Assembly: GCA_949126835.1 (NCBI GenBank)
Contig: OX421499.1
Location: forward strand, 23,126,990 to 23,190,989
Direction of reading: 5' to 3'
DNA from: Anisus vortex
Taxonomy: Eukaryota > Mollusca > Gastropoda > Planorbidae
DNA length: 64,000 bases
Position 1 is the first letter of the stretch; each line of letters starts with the position of its first letter. The notes under the pieces were generated by a model, which was given only the letters and a program-made list of their open reading frames with translations, did not search any database and was not told where the DNA came from. The position numbers were made by a program, and so were the translations under genes. Positions 1 to 10,750 of this stretch are shown in pieces.

Positions 1-2187
1 TGAAAGGGAGTAGCTTGTAGAACCTATGTTCACATTCACATCATACATTAAGGTCTGAAAGGGAGTAGCATGTAGAATCTATGTTCACATTCACATTATA
101 CATTAAGGTCTGAAAGGGAGTAGCATGTAGAATTTATGTTCACATTCACATCATACATTAAGGTCTGAAAGGGAGTAGCATGTAGAATCTATGTTCACAT
201 TCACATCATACATTAAGGTCTGAAAGGGTGTAGCATGTAGAATCTATGTTCACATTCACATCATACATTAAGGTCTGAAAGGGAGTAGCATGTAGAATCT
301 ATGTTCACATTCACATTATACATTAAGGTCTGAAAGGGAGTAGCATGTAGAATCTATGTTCACATTCACATTATACATTAAGGTCTGAAAGGGAGTAGCA
401 TGTAGAATCTATGTTCACATTCACATCATACATTAAGGTCTGAAAGGGAGTAGCATGTAGAATCTATGTTCACATTCACATCATACATTAAGGTCTGAAA
501 GGGTGTAGCATGTAGAATCTATGTTCACATTCACATTATACATTAAGGTCTGAAAGGGTGTAGCATGTAGAATCTATGTTCACATTCACATCATACATTA
601 AGGTCTGAAAGGGAGTAGTATGTAGAATCTATGTTCACATTCACATCATACATTAAGGTCTGAAAGGGAGTAGCATGTAGAATCTATGTTAACATTCACA
701 TCATACTTTAAGGTCTGAAAGGGAGTAGCATGTAGAATCTATGTTCACATTCACATCATACATTAAGGTCTGAAAGGGAGTAGCATGTAGAATCTATGTT
801 CACATTCACATTATACATTAAGGTCTGAAATGGAGTAGCATGTAGAATCAATGTTCACATTCACATCATACATTAAGGTCTGAAAGGGAGTAGCATGTAG
901 AATCTATGTTCACATTCACATCATACATTAAGGTCTGAAAGGGTGTAGCATGTAGAATCTATGTTCACATTCACATCATACATTAAGGTCTGAAAGGGAG
1001 TAGCATGTAGAATCTATGTTCACATTCACATTATACATTAAGGTCTAAAGGGGAGTAGCATGTAGAATCTATGTTCACATTCACATCATTCATTAAGGTC
1101 TGAAAGGGAGTAGCATGTAGAACCTATGTTCACATTCACATCATACATTAAGGTCTGAAAGGGAGTAGCATGTAGAACCTATGTTCACATTCACATCATA
1201 CATTAAGGTCTGAAAGGGAGTAGCATGTAGAACCTATGTTCACATTCACATCATACATTAAGGTCTGAAAGGGAGTAGCATCTAGAATCTATGTTCACAT
1301 TCACATCATACATTAAGGTCTGAAAGGGAGTAGCATCTAGAATCTATGTTCACATTCACATCATACATTAAGGTCTGAAAGGGAGTAGTATGTAGAATCT
1401 ATGTTCACATTCACATCATACATTAAGGTCTGAAAGGGAGTAGCATGTAGAATCTATGTTCACATTCACATCATACATTAAGGTCTGAAGGGGAGTAGCA
1501 TGTAGAATCTATGTTCACATTCACATCATACATTAAGGTCTGAAAGGGAGTAGCTTGTAGAACCTATGTTCACATTCACATCATACATTAAGGTCTGAAA
1601 GGGAGTAGCATGTAGAATCTATGTTCACATTCACATTATACATTAAGGTCTGAAAGGGAGTAGCATGTAGAATTTATGTTCACATTCACATCATACATTA
1701 AGGTCTGAAAGGGAGTAGCATGTAGAATCTATGTTCACATTCACATCATACATTAAGGTCTGAAAGGGTGTAGCATGTAGAATCTATGTTCACATTCACA
1801 TCATACATTAAGGTCTGAAAGGGAGTAGCATGTAGAATCTATGTTCACATTCACATTATACATTAAGGTCTGAAAGGGAGTAGCATGTAGAATCTATGTT
1901 CACATTCACATTATACATTAAGGTCTGAAAGGGAGTAGCATGTAGAATCTATGTTCACATTCACATCATACATTAAGGTCTAAAAGGGAGTAGCATGTAG
2001 AATCTATGTTCACATTCACATCATACATTAAGGTCTGAAAGGGTGTAGCATGTAGAATCTATGTTCACATTATACATTAAGGTCTGAAAGGGTGTAGCAT
2101 GTAGAATCTATATTCACATTATACATTAAGGTCTGAAAGGGTGTAGCATGTAGAATCTATGTTCACATTCACATCATACATTAAGAT
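1..2187. repeat. 55-bp minisatellite array, about 40 units, with a higher-order period
   Basis: About 40 head-to-tail copies of a 55-bp unit, each starting tgaaagggagtagcatgtag and ending aggtc. Variants fall at fixed sites (gggag/gggtg, aatct/aacct/aattt, tcata/ttata). Units 38 and 39 have lost 6 bp (49 bp each), and the array decays at about 2187. It reaches the left edge of the window, so its true length is unknown. The variant order of units 1-10 recurs in units 29-38, a period of 28 units (1540 bp). No coding role is seen. Confidence 0.97.
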
Positions 2188-2473
2188 CCAATAGAAACAG
2201 AATACAATTGATAAACAAATTATCACATGTGCAAGAAAAGAAACTTAAAAAAAAAAAGACTCTTACTCCTTACAGGCGCTTTGTTTAATTTTTTTTTCTT
2301 AAGTGCCCCAAATGCAAATTACTTTTCAATCTAGATCTATATTGAATTTACATTTAATTTTTAACATGACTGTTTCTTGATCAGTTTACCAATAGAAAAT
2401 TATTGGCAGCAATTTTGTACTAAAACTGCACCAATTGCGGGTTTAACATAGGTTACGGTCTTCTCAGTACATG
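2188..2473. other. AT-rich spacer, nothing recognised
   Basis: Unique-looking AT-rich DNA with short A and T runs between the minisatellite and the foldback element. No gene or repeat was recognised. Confidence 0.6.
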
Positions 2474-2656
2474 TGTTACGCACAGATAGTGTAAATGCCC
2501 AGTTCATGTACTGGGCAACTTTTTGCCAAGTTCATGAAATGGGCAGGTCTTTGCCCAGTTCATGAAATGGGTAGGTATATTTTTGCTCAAATTATGAACT
2601 GGGCAGTCGCGTTGCCCATTTCATGAACTGGGCAATTACACTATCTGTGCGTAACA
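2474..2656. mobile_element. Foldback/MITE-like element with 35-bp terminal inverted repeats
   Basis: The left end (2474-2508, starting tgttacgcacagatagtgta) is matched by the reverse complement of 2622-2656 with one mismatch. Inside are further direct and inverted copies of a tgcccagttcatg/catgaactgggca motif, so almost the whole 183 bp can fold into hairpins. It has no coding capacity. The flanks do not show a convincing target-site duplication, so the superfamily is not assigned. Confidence 0.85.
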
Positions 2657-3050
2657 TATGCATTACTTTTCTTTCCCCACCTGCTGAATTCCCCTTGGAT
2701 CCATACTAAGGTTTGGACATCCAGGCACCAAGGCAGGGTTGAGACGGGCTGCTGCGCACATTGCTCCCTACCTACCAAGACTCGGGGGGGGGGGGGGCTG
2801 TCGGTAGTGCAATGATTCTCGGGCGGGCAGCATAGTGATGTGCTTTTAATGTAAGTACAGTAAGGTCTCTGTGTTTTCCACACTTCGCCAGCGTTGAGGC
2901 CTATGGTTACAGAAGTGGTTAATGCCGGAATACTTAAAAAATAAAACCTCAATACGTCATCCTTTGTCCTCCTCCACTCTCCATGTTCTCCTTTGTCCTC
3001 CTCTTTGTTGTCTCTCCATGGCCTCCTTTGAACACTTTAGACCAAAGCAA
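2657..3050. other. Non-coding stretch with a G homopolymer
   Basis: Contains a run of 13 G at about 2785-2797. A minus-strand open frame crosses this stretch but resembles no family I know, and I do not call it a gene. The rest is unremarkable. Confidence 0.5.
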
Positions 3051-4250
3051 ATCAACACACTATCAAGTGAATGTCTACAGTAGTAGATTTATTGACACCG
3101 GATAACTAGTCTGCAATGGTGTAGTTTCTATGTGCACATCATAGAATAAGGTCCAAAGGGGTTTCACTCTCGCTATTACCAAAAAAATGTCTATACTAGC
3201 AAAAGAAGTTTGTATTAATGCTAGTGAGAATGATGGTAAAACTTTCACAACTGGCGATTAGCACCAAAACAAATTTACACTATCAAGTGAATGCTCCACT
3301 CCTCAGAGTAAATTTATTGACACTGGATAGCAAGTCTGCAATGGTGCAGCAGTGTAGCATCCTTGTGTTCTTATCAGAGTATGAGGTCCAAAGGAGTTCA
3401 CTCTCGCTATTACCAAAACAGGTCCATACTAGCAAACGAAGTTCTCATAAATGCTGGTGAGAATGTGATGGTAAAACTTTCACAACTGGCGATTGGCACC
3501 AAAACAAATTTACACTATCAAGTGAATGCTCCACTTCTCAGAGTAGATTTATTGACACTGCATAGCAAGTCTGCAATGGTGCAGCAGTGTAGCACCTTCG
3601 TGTTCTTATCAGAGTATGAGGTCCAAAGGATTTCACTCTCGCTATTACCAAAAACATGTCTATACTAGTACTAGCAAACGAAGTTTGCATAAATGCTAGC
3701 GAGAATGTGATGATAAAACTTTCATATCTCGCGAATAGCACCAACACAAATAAACACTAGCAAGTGAATGCCTCCTAAACAATTGTTTAGTAGACTTATT
3801 GACACTGGATAGCGAGTCTGCAATGGTGTATCGCTGAGGTCGACAACCTTTTGATAATAGTGTGCAAAAGTAGCTAGGATTTCTAATTCATTCAGCATGC
3901 TAAGAGCCTAAAGGTATTCTGCTCTAGCACTAGTAGTACTCAATTTTTTTTAGAAATAACATTTGTCTTATTAAGGGTCTTCCGCGTGCCATTGAACATC
4001 GCTCTTCGTGCTATGTCTGGCACGTGTCCGTATGTTGCCGACTTCCTGGTGTAGAGTACAGGGCCTATATTCACACCATATTCATACCACACAATGAGGT
4101 TCAAATAATTTAACTGTCGCTGTGGCATATACTCGTTTTAATTCCAAAACTATCCAACACTAGCAAGTAAATGCTTCCAAGTCATGAGTTGATTTGTTGA
4201 CACATGCTAGAAAGTCTGCTGTTGGGACCCGAAGTGCTAGTACCTATTCG
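3050..4250. repeat. Diverged ~220-240 bp tandem repeat, about five units
   Basis: The anchor caagtgaatg (or caagtaaatg) recurs at 3064, 3284, 3519, 3761 and 4164. It is followed each time by attgacactggatagcaag-like sequence, and in most units by gaggtccaaagg and ctcgctattacc-like sequence. Spacings are 220, 235, 242 and 403 bp. The last unit is long because a hAT element sits at 3834-4048. Part of the unit near 3119-3160 resembles the 55-bp minisatellite unit, so the two may share an origin. Confidence 0.85.
3834..4048 (+). mobile_element. Short non-autonomous hAT element (CAGGGGTCGGCAACC family)
   Basis: A degenerate left end (ctgaggtcgacaacctttt) and right end (ttgccgacttcctg) match the family seen complete at 8699-8896. 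Flanking octamers gtgtatcg and gtgtagag agree at 6 of 8 positions, as expected for an aged 8-bp hAT duplication. It interrupts one unit of the surrounding tandem repeat. Internal landmarks shared with other copies are a cattcagc(g/a)tgc motif and a ggcacg(c)gtg motif near the right end. Confidence 0.8.
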
Positions 4251-4560
4251 AGTCTAAAGAGAAACACTAAATAAGCCATAAGCCTATTCATATTTCTGGA
4301 CTCTTCATTATGATTCCCCCCCCATGGGCTAAATAATTGGAGCTATAAGTGAGCTTATTTCGCTAGGATCTCCTAGAAAACATGTCTCTATAAAATCTAG
4401 AAACCTAAAATAGAACAATGTGCAAATATCAAAGACTATAATGAGATGGACCGCTTGCTCTATTTTTAGAGCTTAAAACTTTTTTTTTTTTTTTCGTGCG
4501 CAGCCAATAACGCTATCCTAAATTAGGCTTAGGCCTACTCCTAAACTTGCCTAAAAAGAC
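4251..4560. other. AT-rich spacer
   Basis: No gene seen. Contains short C and T homopolymer runs (about 4315 and 4479). Confidence 0.5.
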
Positions 4561-4940
4561 GGAAGCTGTGAGTCAGAAATTCGAGCAAGGATTGGGACTG
4601 CAACGGCGTAGGCTATGTGTGGGACAGAATATCCTCAATTGCAGCCCCTCATGACAACATTAGGGCTACAATCAAACGACGCAAACTGATAAGGTTCGGT
4701 CATGTGTTGCGGCACAATAGCCTGTCAAAAATAATCCTCCAGGGCATGGTGGAAGGTGGGCGTAGGAGAGGCCCTCAGCGGAGATGCTGGTTCGACAATG
4801 TAAAGTATTGGACAGGGCTGCAGCTGACTCAACTATTGACAACCGTTGAAGATAGGCGAAAGTGGAGAAAGTTGACTGCCGAAGTGTCTATTTGCTCCAC
4901 ACAACGACCATAACGGTCATGGGATTGATGATGATGATGC
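4560..4940 (+). pseudogene. LINE 3' end fragment (C-terminal part of ORF2)
   Basis: An open frame at 4617-4910 translates to a segment of the type found at the C-terminus of non-LTR retrotransposon ORF2 proteins. Residues of the form GHVLRHNSLSKIILQG are followed by VEGGRRRGPQRR and a tryptophan-rich tail. The frame ends before a short gat repeat at 4926-4938, typical of some LINE 3' ends. The reverse transcriptase is missing, so the copy is 5'-truncated and dead. Clade not assigned. Confidence 0.85.
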
Positions 4941-4959
4941 ATAATTAAGCAGACGCAGA

Positions 4960-5240
4960 ATATTGTTAAAAAATGTGTCCTGTGTTAGACCTGTGTTCTA
5001 CGTAGGAGATTCGAAGTATTTTTCTCAAGCTTTTATTTTCGAATGGCTGCATCTTGTTTTCAGTTGCTGCTAGCAGCGTCCAGCTCTCACATCCATACAG
5101 AACAATGTTTTTGACAAGGCCTCTGTAAAGCATGAGCTATGGGAGACTAATGCTTTTGCTGGTCTATATTCTGTTTATAGTCTAGCCAGTTGAGGCAATT
5201 GCTGACCCAATCGTGGCTCGAATTTCTGACGCACAGATTC
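4960..5240 (-). pseudogene. LINE ORF2 fragment in antisense
   Basis: The minus strand reads LYRGLVKNIVLYGCESWTLL, then a segment beginning ATENKMQPFENKSLRKILRI. This is the conserved LINE ORF2 region just upstream of the part found at 4617-4910. Stops and frame breaks show it is dead. It lies tail-to-tail with the preceding + strand fragment. The two could be neighbouring parts of one LINE family rearranged into opposite orientation, or two separate insertions. Confidence 0.8.
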
Positions 5241-5865
5241 CGTCTTATAAAAAGCCAATTAAACAATGTTTAAAAATAAAGTTATATTTGACATTTTTAG
5301 CACATACAAAATGTATTCAACGCATAACAATATTTTTTTATTAGACTACTGCAGTAGGCCTAAATAAATAACAATAATTTCAATTAAAACATAAGCTTAT
5401 TATAAGTCCTACAATTTGTAGGCCTACTTTAACGAGTTTATAAAATTTTCGAACTTTTTGTGAAAGTGAGTGTGTATAAATCACTTTTTTTTTCTCCAAT
5501 GAGGACATCCCATCAATTCATATATAGATCTATATCTAGTTTATTGCTACAACCTACCTAAATCTCTTACCAAAATTTATTGGGCATGTACCAAATGTCA
5601 CACTGTTGAAGTAGAAGTTAGATAATTCAATTAATTCGCGCATTTCTCTAACACATCTAAGTTGTTTCCCTTGAAATCTTCGATTATATTACTATTCAAT
5701 CATTGCAATGTTTCGGCTATGTAGAGTCTGTGGGTTTTCCGTTTGGCTTCTATTGTCGTAGATCTCATGCAGGTTTCATCATGCAGGTCGAAGGACAAAA
5801 CAATGCAGCTGTGCTGGTCAAATGTCCATTTTGTAACAGTGGTAGCTGACTAAGCTTAGGTGATG
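5241..5865. other. AT-rich intergenic DNA
   Basis: No gene seen. Holds two copies of the taggccta-type palindrome (near 5348 and 5410). Confidence 0.5.
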
Positions 5866-6320
5866 CCAATAGTAATAATAATAATGGTGCTTGTGAGTGT
5901 ATAGCGCATATCCCGTTGATGATAGTTCTATGCGCTGACGACAATTACATAATGCAGACAACGAACAACAGACGAAAATGTAAATATGTTTTCGTAAATA
6001 CTGCTAACGAAATAGGTGAGTCTTCAGTCGGCTCCTGAAGGGTGTCATAGCTAGGGCTCTGGCGAAGTTGTAGTGGGAGGTGATTCCAAAACAGTGGTAA
6101 AAGGTGAGGTCGGTGGTAGGCTCAGAAGAAAGAAACCAGCAAACAATGGCCCGATTCCGCACTGGTAGCCTGGGCACTGTTGGCCTATTTGAGCGGGCAT
6201 TAAACGGCACCCAAGCCCCACATTGTTTCACGGTGTTGAAACTGTTGCATTTTAGAATATACTGGAAAGGTCGATCGTTGGTGCTATCGCACGAGCTAGA
6301 TACAAAGTAATTTCCCACAA
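5866..6320 (-). pseudogene. LINE 3' end, antisense (RSRLKTHLF-type C-terminus)
   Basis: The minus-strand frame at 6004-6318 ends in FRSRLKTHLF, the kind of C-terminus seen in CR1/jockey-like LINE ORF2 proteins. It is followed on that strand by a non-coding tail and a (tta)n run, seen on the + strand as aataataataat at 5874-5885. The same layout, an ATT-rich tail next to an antisense LKTH C-terminus, recurs at 40130-40515 and 60820-61270, although the sequences differ. 5'-truncated and inactive. Confidence 0.65.
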
Positions 6321-6424
6321 TTCAGTGGCAATGGCATACTTGGGATTGTGTAATATGTGCTACGCACCATGTCGATTTACAGGTGCATGTCTATTGCCAG
6401 TTACTGCTAATTAAACCATTGAAG

Positions 6425-6520
6425 GACAATCACACCTCTATAACAAGCTTTGGTTGTGGCTTTGAACCCTCGGAATCGCAATCCATTGCACTGTCCATTT
6501 AGACCACCTGGGTATGCAAC
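6425..6520 (-). repeat. tRNA-derived SINE head (partial)
   Basis: The reverse complement reads like a degraded tRNA: an A-box-like tggtctaaatggacagtgca and a B-box-like ggttcaaagcc about 40 bp later. There is no intact cloverleaf and no terminator-bounded tRNA gene, so I call it a SINE remnant. Confidence 0.5.
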
Positions 6521-6955
6521 CAAAAAACAACATGAATACTTCTTGGTTGATATTGTTTAGAATTAATTACTCTCTAATTATCCTGCTATTTCTGATATTA
6601 CTATCGTAGGCCTATACTGATAATCTATGAACAATGCGCGTAGAGTAAAGTCAGTAGAAATCCAACCAGATAAATAAACGATATTATATGCTCTTTAGGG
6701 CTCTTGCTTTTTTCCCTGACTGTAATCACCGACTTGTTTGTGTGTGAAGATTCAAGATCTCATCATTGGATTTGTGCTCTGTGATGGAATCTATCGTTAT
6801 ATAGTTTCTTAAACTTAATTGATATACAGGCGATTCGAGTCTCTTCTACAAAAAAAAATTGATACTAAAATAAAGATGTGCACTTGCAGAGAGATTCTAG
6901 TGTTCGCTGGCTTAGACGAGGTAAAGTCTTAAATAAATTCGTTTCTTGTGTGGAA
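6521..6955. other. AT-rich intergenic DNA
   Basis: Nothing recognised apart from scattered short homopolymers. Confidence 0.45.
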
Positions 6956-6959
6956 ACAA

Positions 6960-7180
6960 TTAATGTGTTACTTGATGAATAAAAAAACATTTTCTGAAAT
7001 TAAATGAGGAGGACTGGCTGTTGAAGCTATTGTTTCTGAATGCCGAAACATTTCAATGAGTTAAACATATTATATTTAATATTTACAAGAACTGCATGGC
7101 CACTGGAGTGGATTCGAGCTGAAACTGGACATATCTTGCCGTGAAATCAATTTAGAAACATTTATAACTACTTTCCCAAT
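6960..7180 (+). pseudogene. hAT transposase remnant
   Basis: The stretch from gaggaggactggctgttgaa through tgccactggagtggattcga aligns by eye with the reverse complement of 36070-36250. There the reading is EADVSEWRATHFSELNLLLQ followed by GRGQTALD. That is the pre-catalytic region of hAT-type transposases related to the ZBED5/GTF2IRD2/SCAND3 domesticated proteins. Here stops and indels break the frame. Confidence 0.6.
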
Positions 7181-7451
7181 TAAAGGCCTATTTAGATCAA
7201 TATACATTTTTTTTAAAAGATGAGATTTTGCAGAAGTAGGCCTACAGTGAAGCTCATAAAGCGGAGTTTTCTAACCAAAAGCAAGACTTTTAAATTCAGG
7301 AACAAATGTTTTCATACCTCATGCCTGATTTGATTGATCTGAGCCTACTACAACCTATTTACCTATTTAGATCGAGATATTGTTTTTTTAAAGGAAGGAT
7401 ATTGAAGATTTAAATTGCAGGAAGTTGAATTTAAAACATCCAAATAATGGG

Positions 7452-7560
7452 TAAGGGTCGTCCATTAATGATGTCAACAAAATAAGGGGGGGGGGTTGAA
7501 CAAAAGTTTGACAACTGTTGACATGGGGGAGAGGAGTCAAGATAAGCTTACGCCAACACT
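7452..7560. mobile_element. MITE end, gg(g/c)cGTCCATTAATGATGTCA family
   Basis: The terminus agggtcgtccattaatgatg is followed by a G-rich segment. The same terminus type is seen at 17667-18087, about 19276 and about 38618. Only one end is clear here. Confidence 0.5.
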
Positions 7561-8033
7561 GTTACTTTCAATAATAATTTAAAAAAAAAGATTTAAAAAA
7601 ATGAAATTAGTCGTGTCTTTGGATGACATATATTTTTTCACCCTTCAACATCCTACCATTAAAATGATAGATTATAGGCCTACTGGATCGCCAATTTCGC
7701 GACCTACATATTATGCCTATTCCGATCTGAACAAAATAAAAACAAAAGGTTTCGATTGTTGAGGATGGAGGCAAGGGAGGCACATAGTGCAAGTGGGGGG
7801 AAGGAATTGTGTAATTTAGGTGTGTGTGGGGAGAGGGGGAGAGGGTATAGTGCAAGGAAGGTTGGAAATAGAAGATTTATTCTGATATATTAACTTAATA
7901 TATTTTTGCTAATTATTTAAAGGTGAAACGTTAAAATTTGGTTGATGAAATGGATCTATGTTGTAATTTAATAGTTTTAGTTTCAAATTTTCTGGAGAAA
8001 AAAAATTGTATGAGGTAAAAATGTATAATTATC
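7561..8033. other. AT-rich intergenic DNA with G-rich patch
   Basis: The strand is purine-rich at 7760-7860 (several GGGG and GAGAGG runs). No gene seen. Confidence 0.45.
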
Positions 8034-8685
8034 AGTGGCGTATCCATGTGGTGGTTATAAACTAGTGCAGAAACCAATCAAGGTTGGAGACATTGAGTTG
8101 AAAGAAGTCACCTCTTTCACATACCTGGGTAGTATAGTCTCAGTAACAGGTGGCACGGACGAAGACATCAAAGCCAGACTAGGGAATGCGAGACATGCCT
8201 TCATCACCGTGAGACCAGTCTGGAGGTCAACAGCCGTGGCTATCCGAAACAAACTGCGAATCTTCAACACCAACGTAAAGGCAGTGCTTCTCTACGGCTC
8301 AGGGACCTGGATAGACACTAACACTCTGAGCAATAAGCTTCAAACTTTTGTTAATGGCTGCCTCTGCAACATATTAAAGATTCGGTGGACAGAAAAAGTA
8401 AAGAACACCGACTTGTGGCGACGAACAAATCAGGATCCCATCGAACAGCAGATCGTCAGGAGAAAGGGGCGGAAGCCCCCACAGGACATCATGCGACAGG
8501 CTCTGCAGTGGAACCCCCAGGGGAAAAGACGGGTTAGTCGCCCGTAGACCACCTGAAAACGCTGCGAGGAGGAAATGGCAAGCTGCAACCTGTCATGGGG
8601 TGAACTAAAAAAGGCTGCCCAGAATCGAGTGTGCTGGAGAGCTGTTTCGGGGGCCCTATGTTCCACGAGGAACCAAAGGAATTAA
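8034..8685 (+). pseudogene. LINE fragment, ORF2 C-terminal half (TYLGS...NILKIRW type)
   Basis: A long open frame (8035-8545) encodes the region after the reverse transcriptase catalytic core. Visible motifs are VTSFTYLGSIVS, GGTDEDIKARLG, LRIFNTNVKAVLLYG, NILKIRW and ALQWNPQGKRR. A frameshift near 8547 and an in-frame stop (a TGG tryptophan codon now TGA, at about 8554) precede the expected C-terminus, which resumes as AAQNRVCWRAVSGALCSTRN and stops by 8685. The RT core is absent. A hAT element begins 14 bp after the LINE stop. The family is common in invertebrate genomes, but I do not assign a clade. Confidence 0.92.
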
Positions 8686-8698
8686 GCAAGTAAGCAAG

Positions 8699-8896
8699 CA
8701 GGGGTCGGCAACCTTTTGATATTAGTGTGCCAAAGTAGGATTTCTCATTTATTCAGCGTGCCAACACCCTAAAAGTCATTGTGTTCCTTACTTGTAGAAG
8801 GGACTTGTTAATTTCTTTTTATGGGTCTTCTGCGTGCTATTGAAAATTGCTCTGCGTGCTAAGTTTGGCACGCGTGCCGTAGGTTGCTGACACCTG
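8699..8896 (+). mobile_element. Complete short non-autonomous hAT element
   Basis: Starts caggggtcggcaacctttt and ends aggttgctgacacctg, giving 16-bp terminal inverted repeats of hAT type, 198 bp in all. The flanking octamers (taagcaag, aactagtg) do not match, so either the duplication has been lost or the 3' edge is rearranged. It serves as the reference for other copies in the window. Confidence 0.85.
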
Positions 8897-9215
8897 AACT
8901 AGTGCATGGTAGAAGTAGTAGAGGGACAGGGAAGGCAAGGCAAATCGTATATAAAGTGCGGGGGAGGGGGCAATAATGCAAGCAGAAATATTGAACGAAT
9001 GGAGGATATAGCTGGTTAATTTTCATCTCGTGCACAGTTTTCCCCTAAACTATTCAACAACGAACATTGTATCAAAATATGAATAATGACACGTAAAATT
9101 AGATGATACTATTTCTATTTGTATAGTGCTGACAATAAACATAATTAATGTAAGCTCAGACCGCATTCAACATTGAGCAACAAACAACTATGAACACGGA
9201 GATAATTCACTAGGC
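8897..9215. other. AT-rich intergenic DNA
   Basis: No gene seen. A G-rich patch lies near 8960, and 9208-9215 is the left target duplication of the next element. Confidence 0.5.
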
Positions 9216-10742
9216 TAGGGGTCGGCAACCTTTTGTAGGACTTCTAAATCATTCAGCGTGCCAACTGTCCAAAAGTCAACCTGTTCTTTTATATTTAAAA
9301 AAAATATTTTTATAAGACAATTAATATAATTAACTCCGTAGCAAGACCATGGTCGAAAGCAAAAGAGATTTATAGATAAAATCATTAAAGCTTTCTATAT
9401 TTAATACAAAATTTACGTGTTTGTGATTATTCACTGATTATCATCCTTTTTATTTGCATTTATATAAAATACAATATTTTATTACTTAGCTTTCACATTT
9501 ATGTCAGTGGCGTAGCTAGGGATTAGGGGGCCCGTGGGCTAGGCCTCTTTAGGGGCCACTGCAACAAAAAAATGTCGGACACTCCTTTGGGGGCCCCTGC
9601 AAATTTTTTTTTCGGACACTCCTTTGGGGGCCCCCCTCAAGTAGGGGCCCGGGGGGACTTTCGAATTTGGAACCCCCCTCCCCTCCCCTAACTACGACAC
9701 TGATTTATGGTAAGTATTGTCTAAATTCTAAACATTAGGATACCTTTGGTAAGTTAAGATGGGATTTAACACCTGAAAAGTTAATTAAATTTTTTCTCAG
9801 TTTAACTGGAGAAGTTATTTTGAATTGTTTTATTATGCCTACTTAAACTACAGCAATAGTCAGGTTGAATAGATATGTACTAATTATACAAACTGGGTAT
9901 TTAAAGGAAAGTTTAAAAATATACATATACATTTTTTAGTCTTATAATATACTTTTCAAATATTATTTTTTTACAGTTTTATCATTTCTAAGTTATAAAT
10001 TGTTAGCCATTTAGAATATATCTATAATCTTTTGTAAAAGAAAAAAAAAGCATATTAAAAATTTAGCTGAAATAAAACGGATTAATTATCTCCCTTTAAA
10101 ATTAAAAAAAAAACCGTTTCCACATTTGATTTAATTGTGATACATAATTTTTGCCGTAAATGGGTACATTTGGATGCCCATTTTTTAAATGTTTAAAATT
10201 CAACTTATAGCATTTTAAAATCGCCAACATCCCTTTACTTAAGAAAACAAAAACATCTACATTTAAGAAGGTTGTAATAATAGCAAATCAGTTAGGCTTG
10301 ATGTGGTATGAAAAAAATAGTCCATCAATTTGAAATTCTTGGCTATTATTAGAAAACTCAGGTTTGAGTTCTTGGGTGTACGTCTGAAAAAACCTAACCA
10401 TCTATCTTAATATATGCCCTAATCAAGGACTACTTAAGTAGTCCTTGGCCCTAATATATGGATGTACACATATATTTAAATGTTTTGAAATTGATTTCAC
10501 GGCATGATATGTCCAGTTTCAATGCATATCCATTTCAGTGGTCCTTGTAAATGCAAGTTCAAATCACTGATATGTGTCGATATGTCATTCAGAAAGTTCG
10601 GCTTCAATAGCAACTTTTCCTCTTTCAGAACCAAAAAAATGTTGTTGTTTTTTAATCAATAAAAAACACCTCTTGGGGGTCCCTCGCGTGCATTGAAAAT
10701 AGTGCCAAGTTTGGCACGCGTGCCTTAGTTTGCCCATCTCTG
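9216..10742 (+). mobile_element. Long hAT element of the CAGGGGTCGGCAACC family, 1.5 kb
   Basis: Left end taggggtcggcaacctttt. Right end gttTgcccatctctg, a degenerate inverted repeat. The flanking octamers cactaggc (9208-9215) and ctctaggc (10743-10750) agree at 7 of 8 positions, so this is a single insertion. The interior near 10500-10640, read on the minus strand, holds decayed transposase sequence alignable with 36070-36250. No intact frame remains. A second hAT element is nested at 9505-9702. Confidence 0.87.
9505..9702 (+). mobile_element. Nested hAT MITE (CAGTGGCGTAGCTAGGG family)
   Basis: Ends are cagtggcgtagctaggg and ccctaactacgacactg. The 8-bp flanks atttatgt (9497-9504) and atttatgg (9703-9710) agree at 7 of 8. 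It is 198 bp, G/C-rich inside (runs of ggggcccc), non-coding, and inserted in the larger hAT element, so it is younger than its host. Confidence 0.92.
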
Positions 10743-10750
10743 CTCTAGGC

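Noticed and set aside
1..2187. CRISPR-like array
   Set aside because: The units are contiguous with no unique spacers, in a eukaryotic sequence. The same holds for the 17-, 37- and 66-bp arrays.
2641..2952. 103-codon minus-strand open frame
   Set aside because: No recognisable domain, crosses the foldback end and a G run, and has no splice context.
4560..5240. Twin-primed 5' inversion of a LINE
   Set aside because: The inverted part lies on the 3' side of the sense part, opposite to the expected order.
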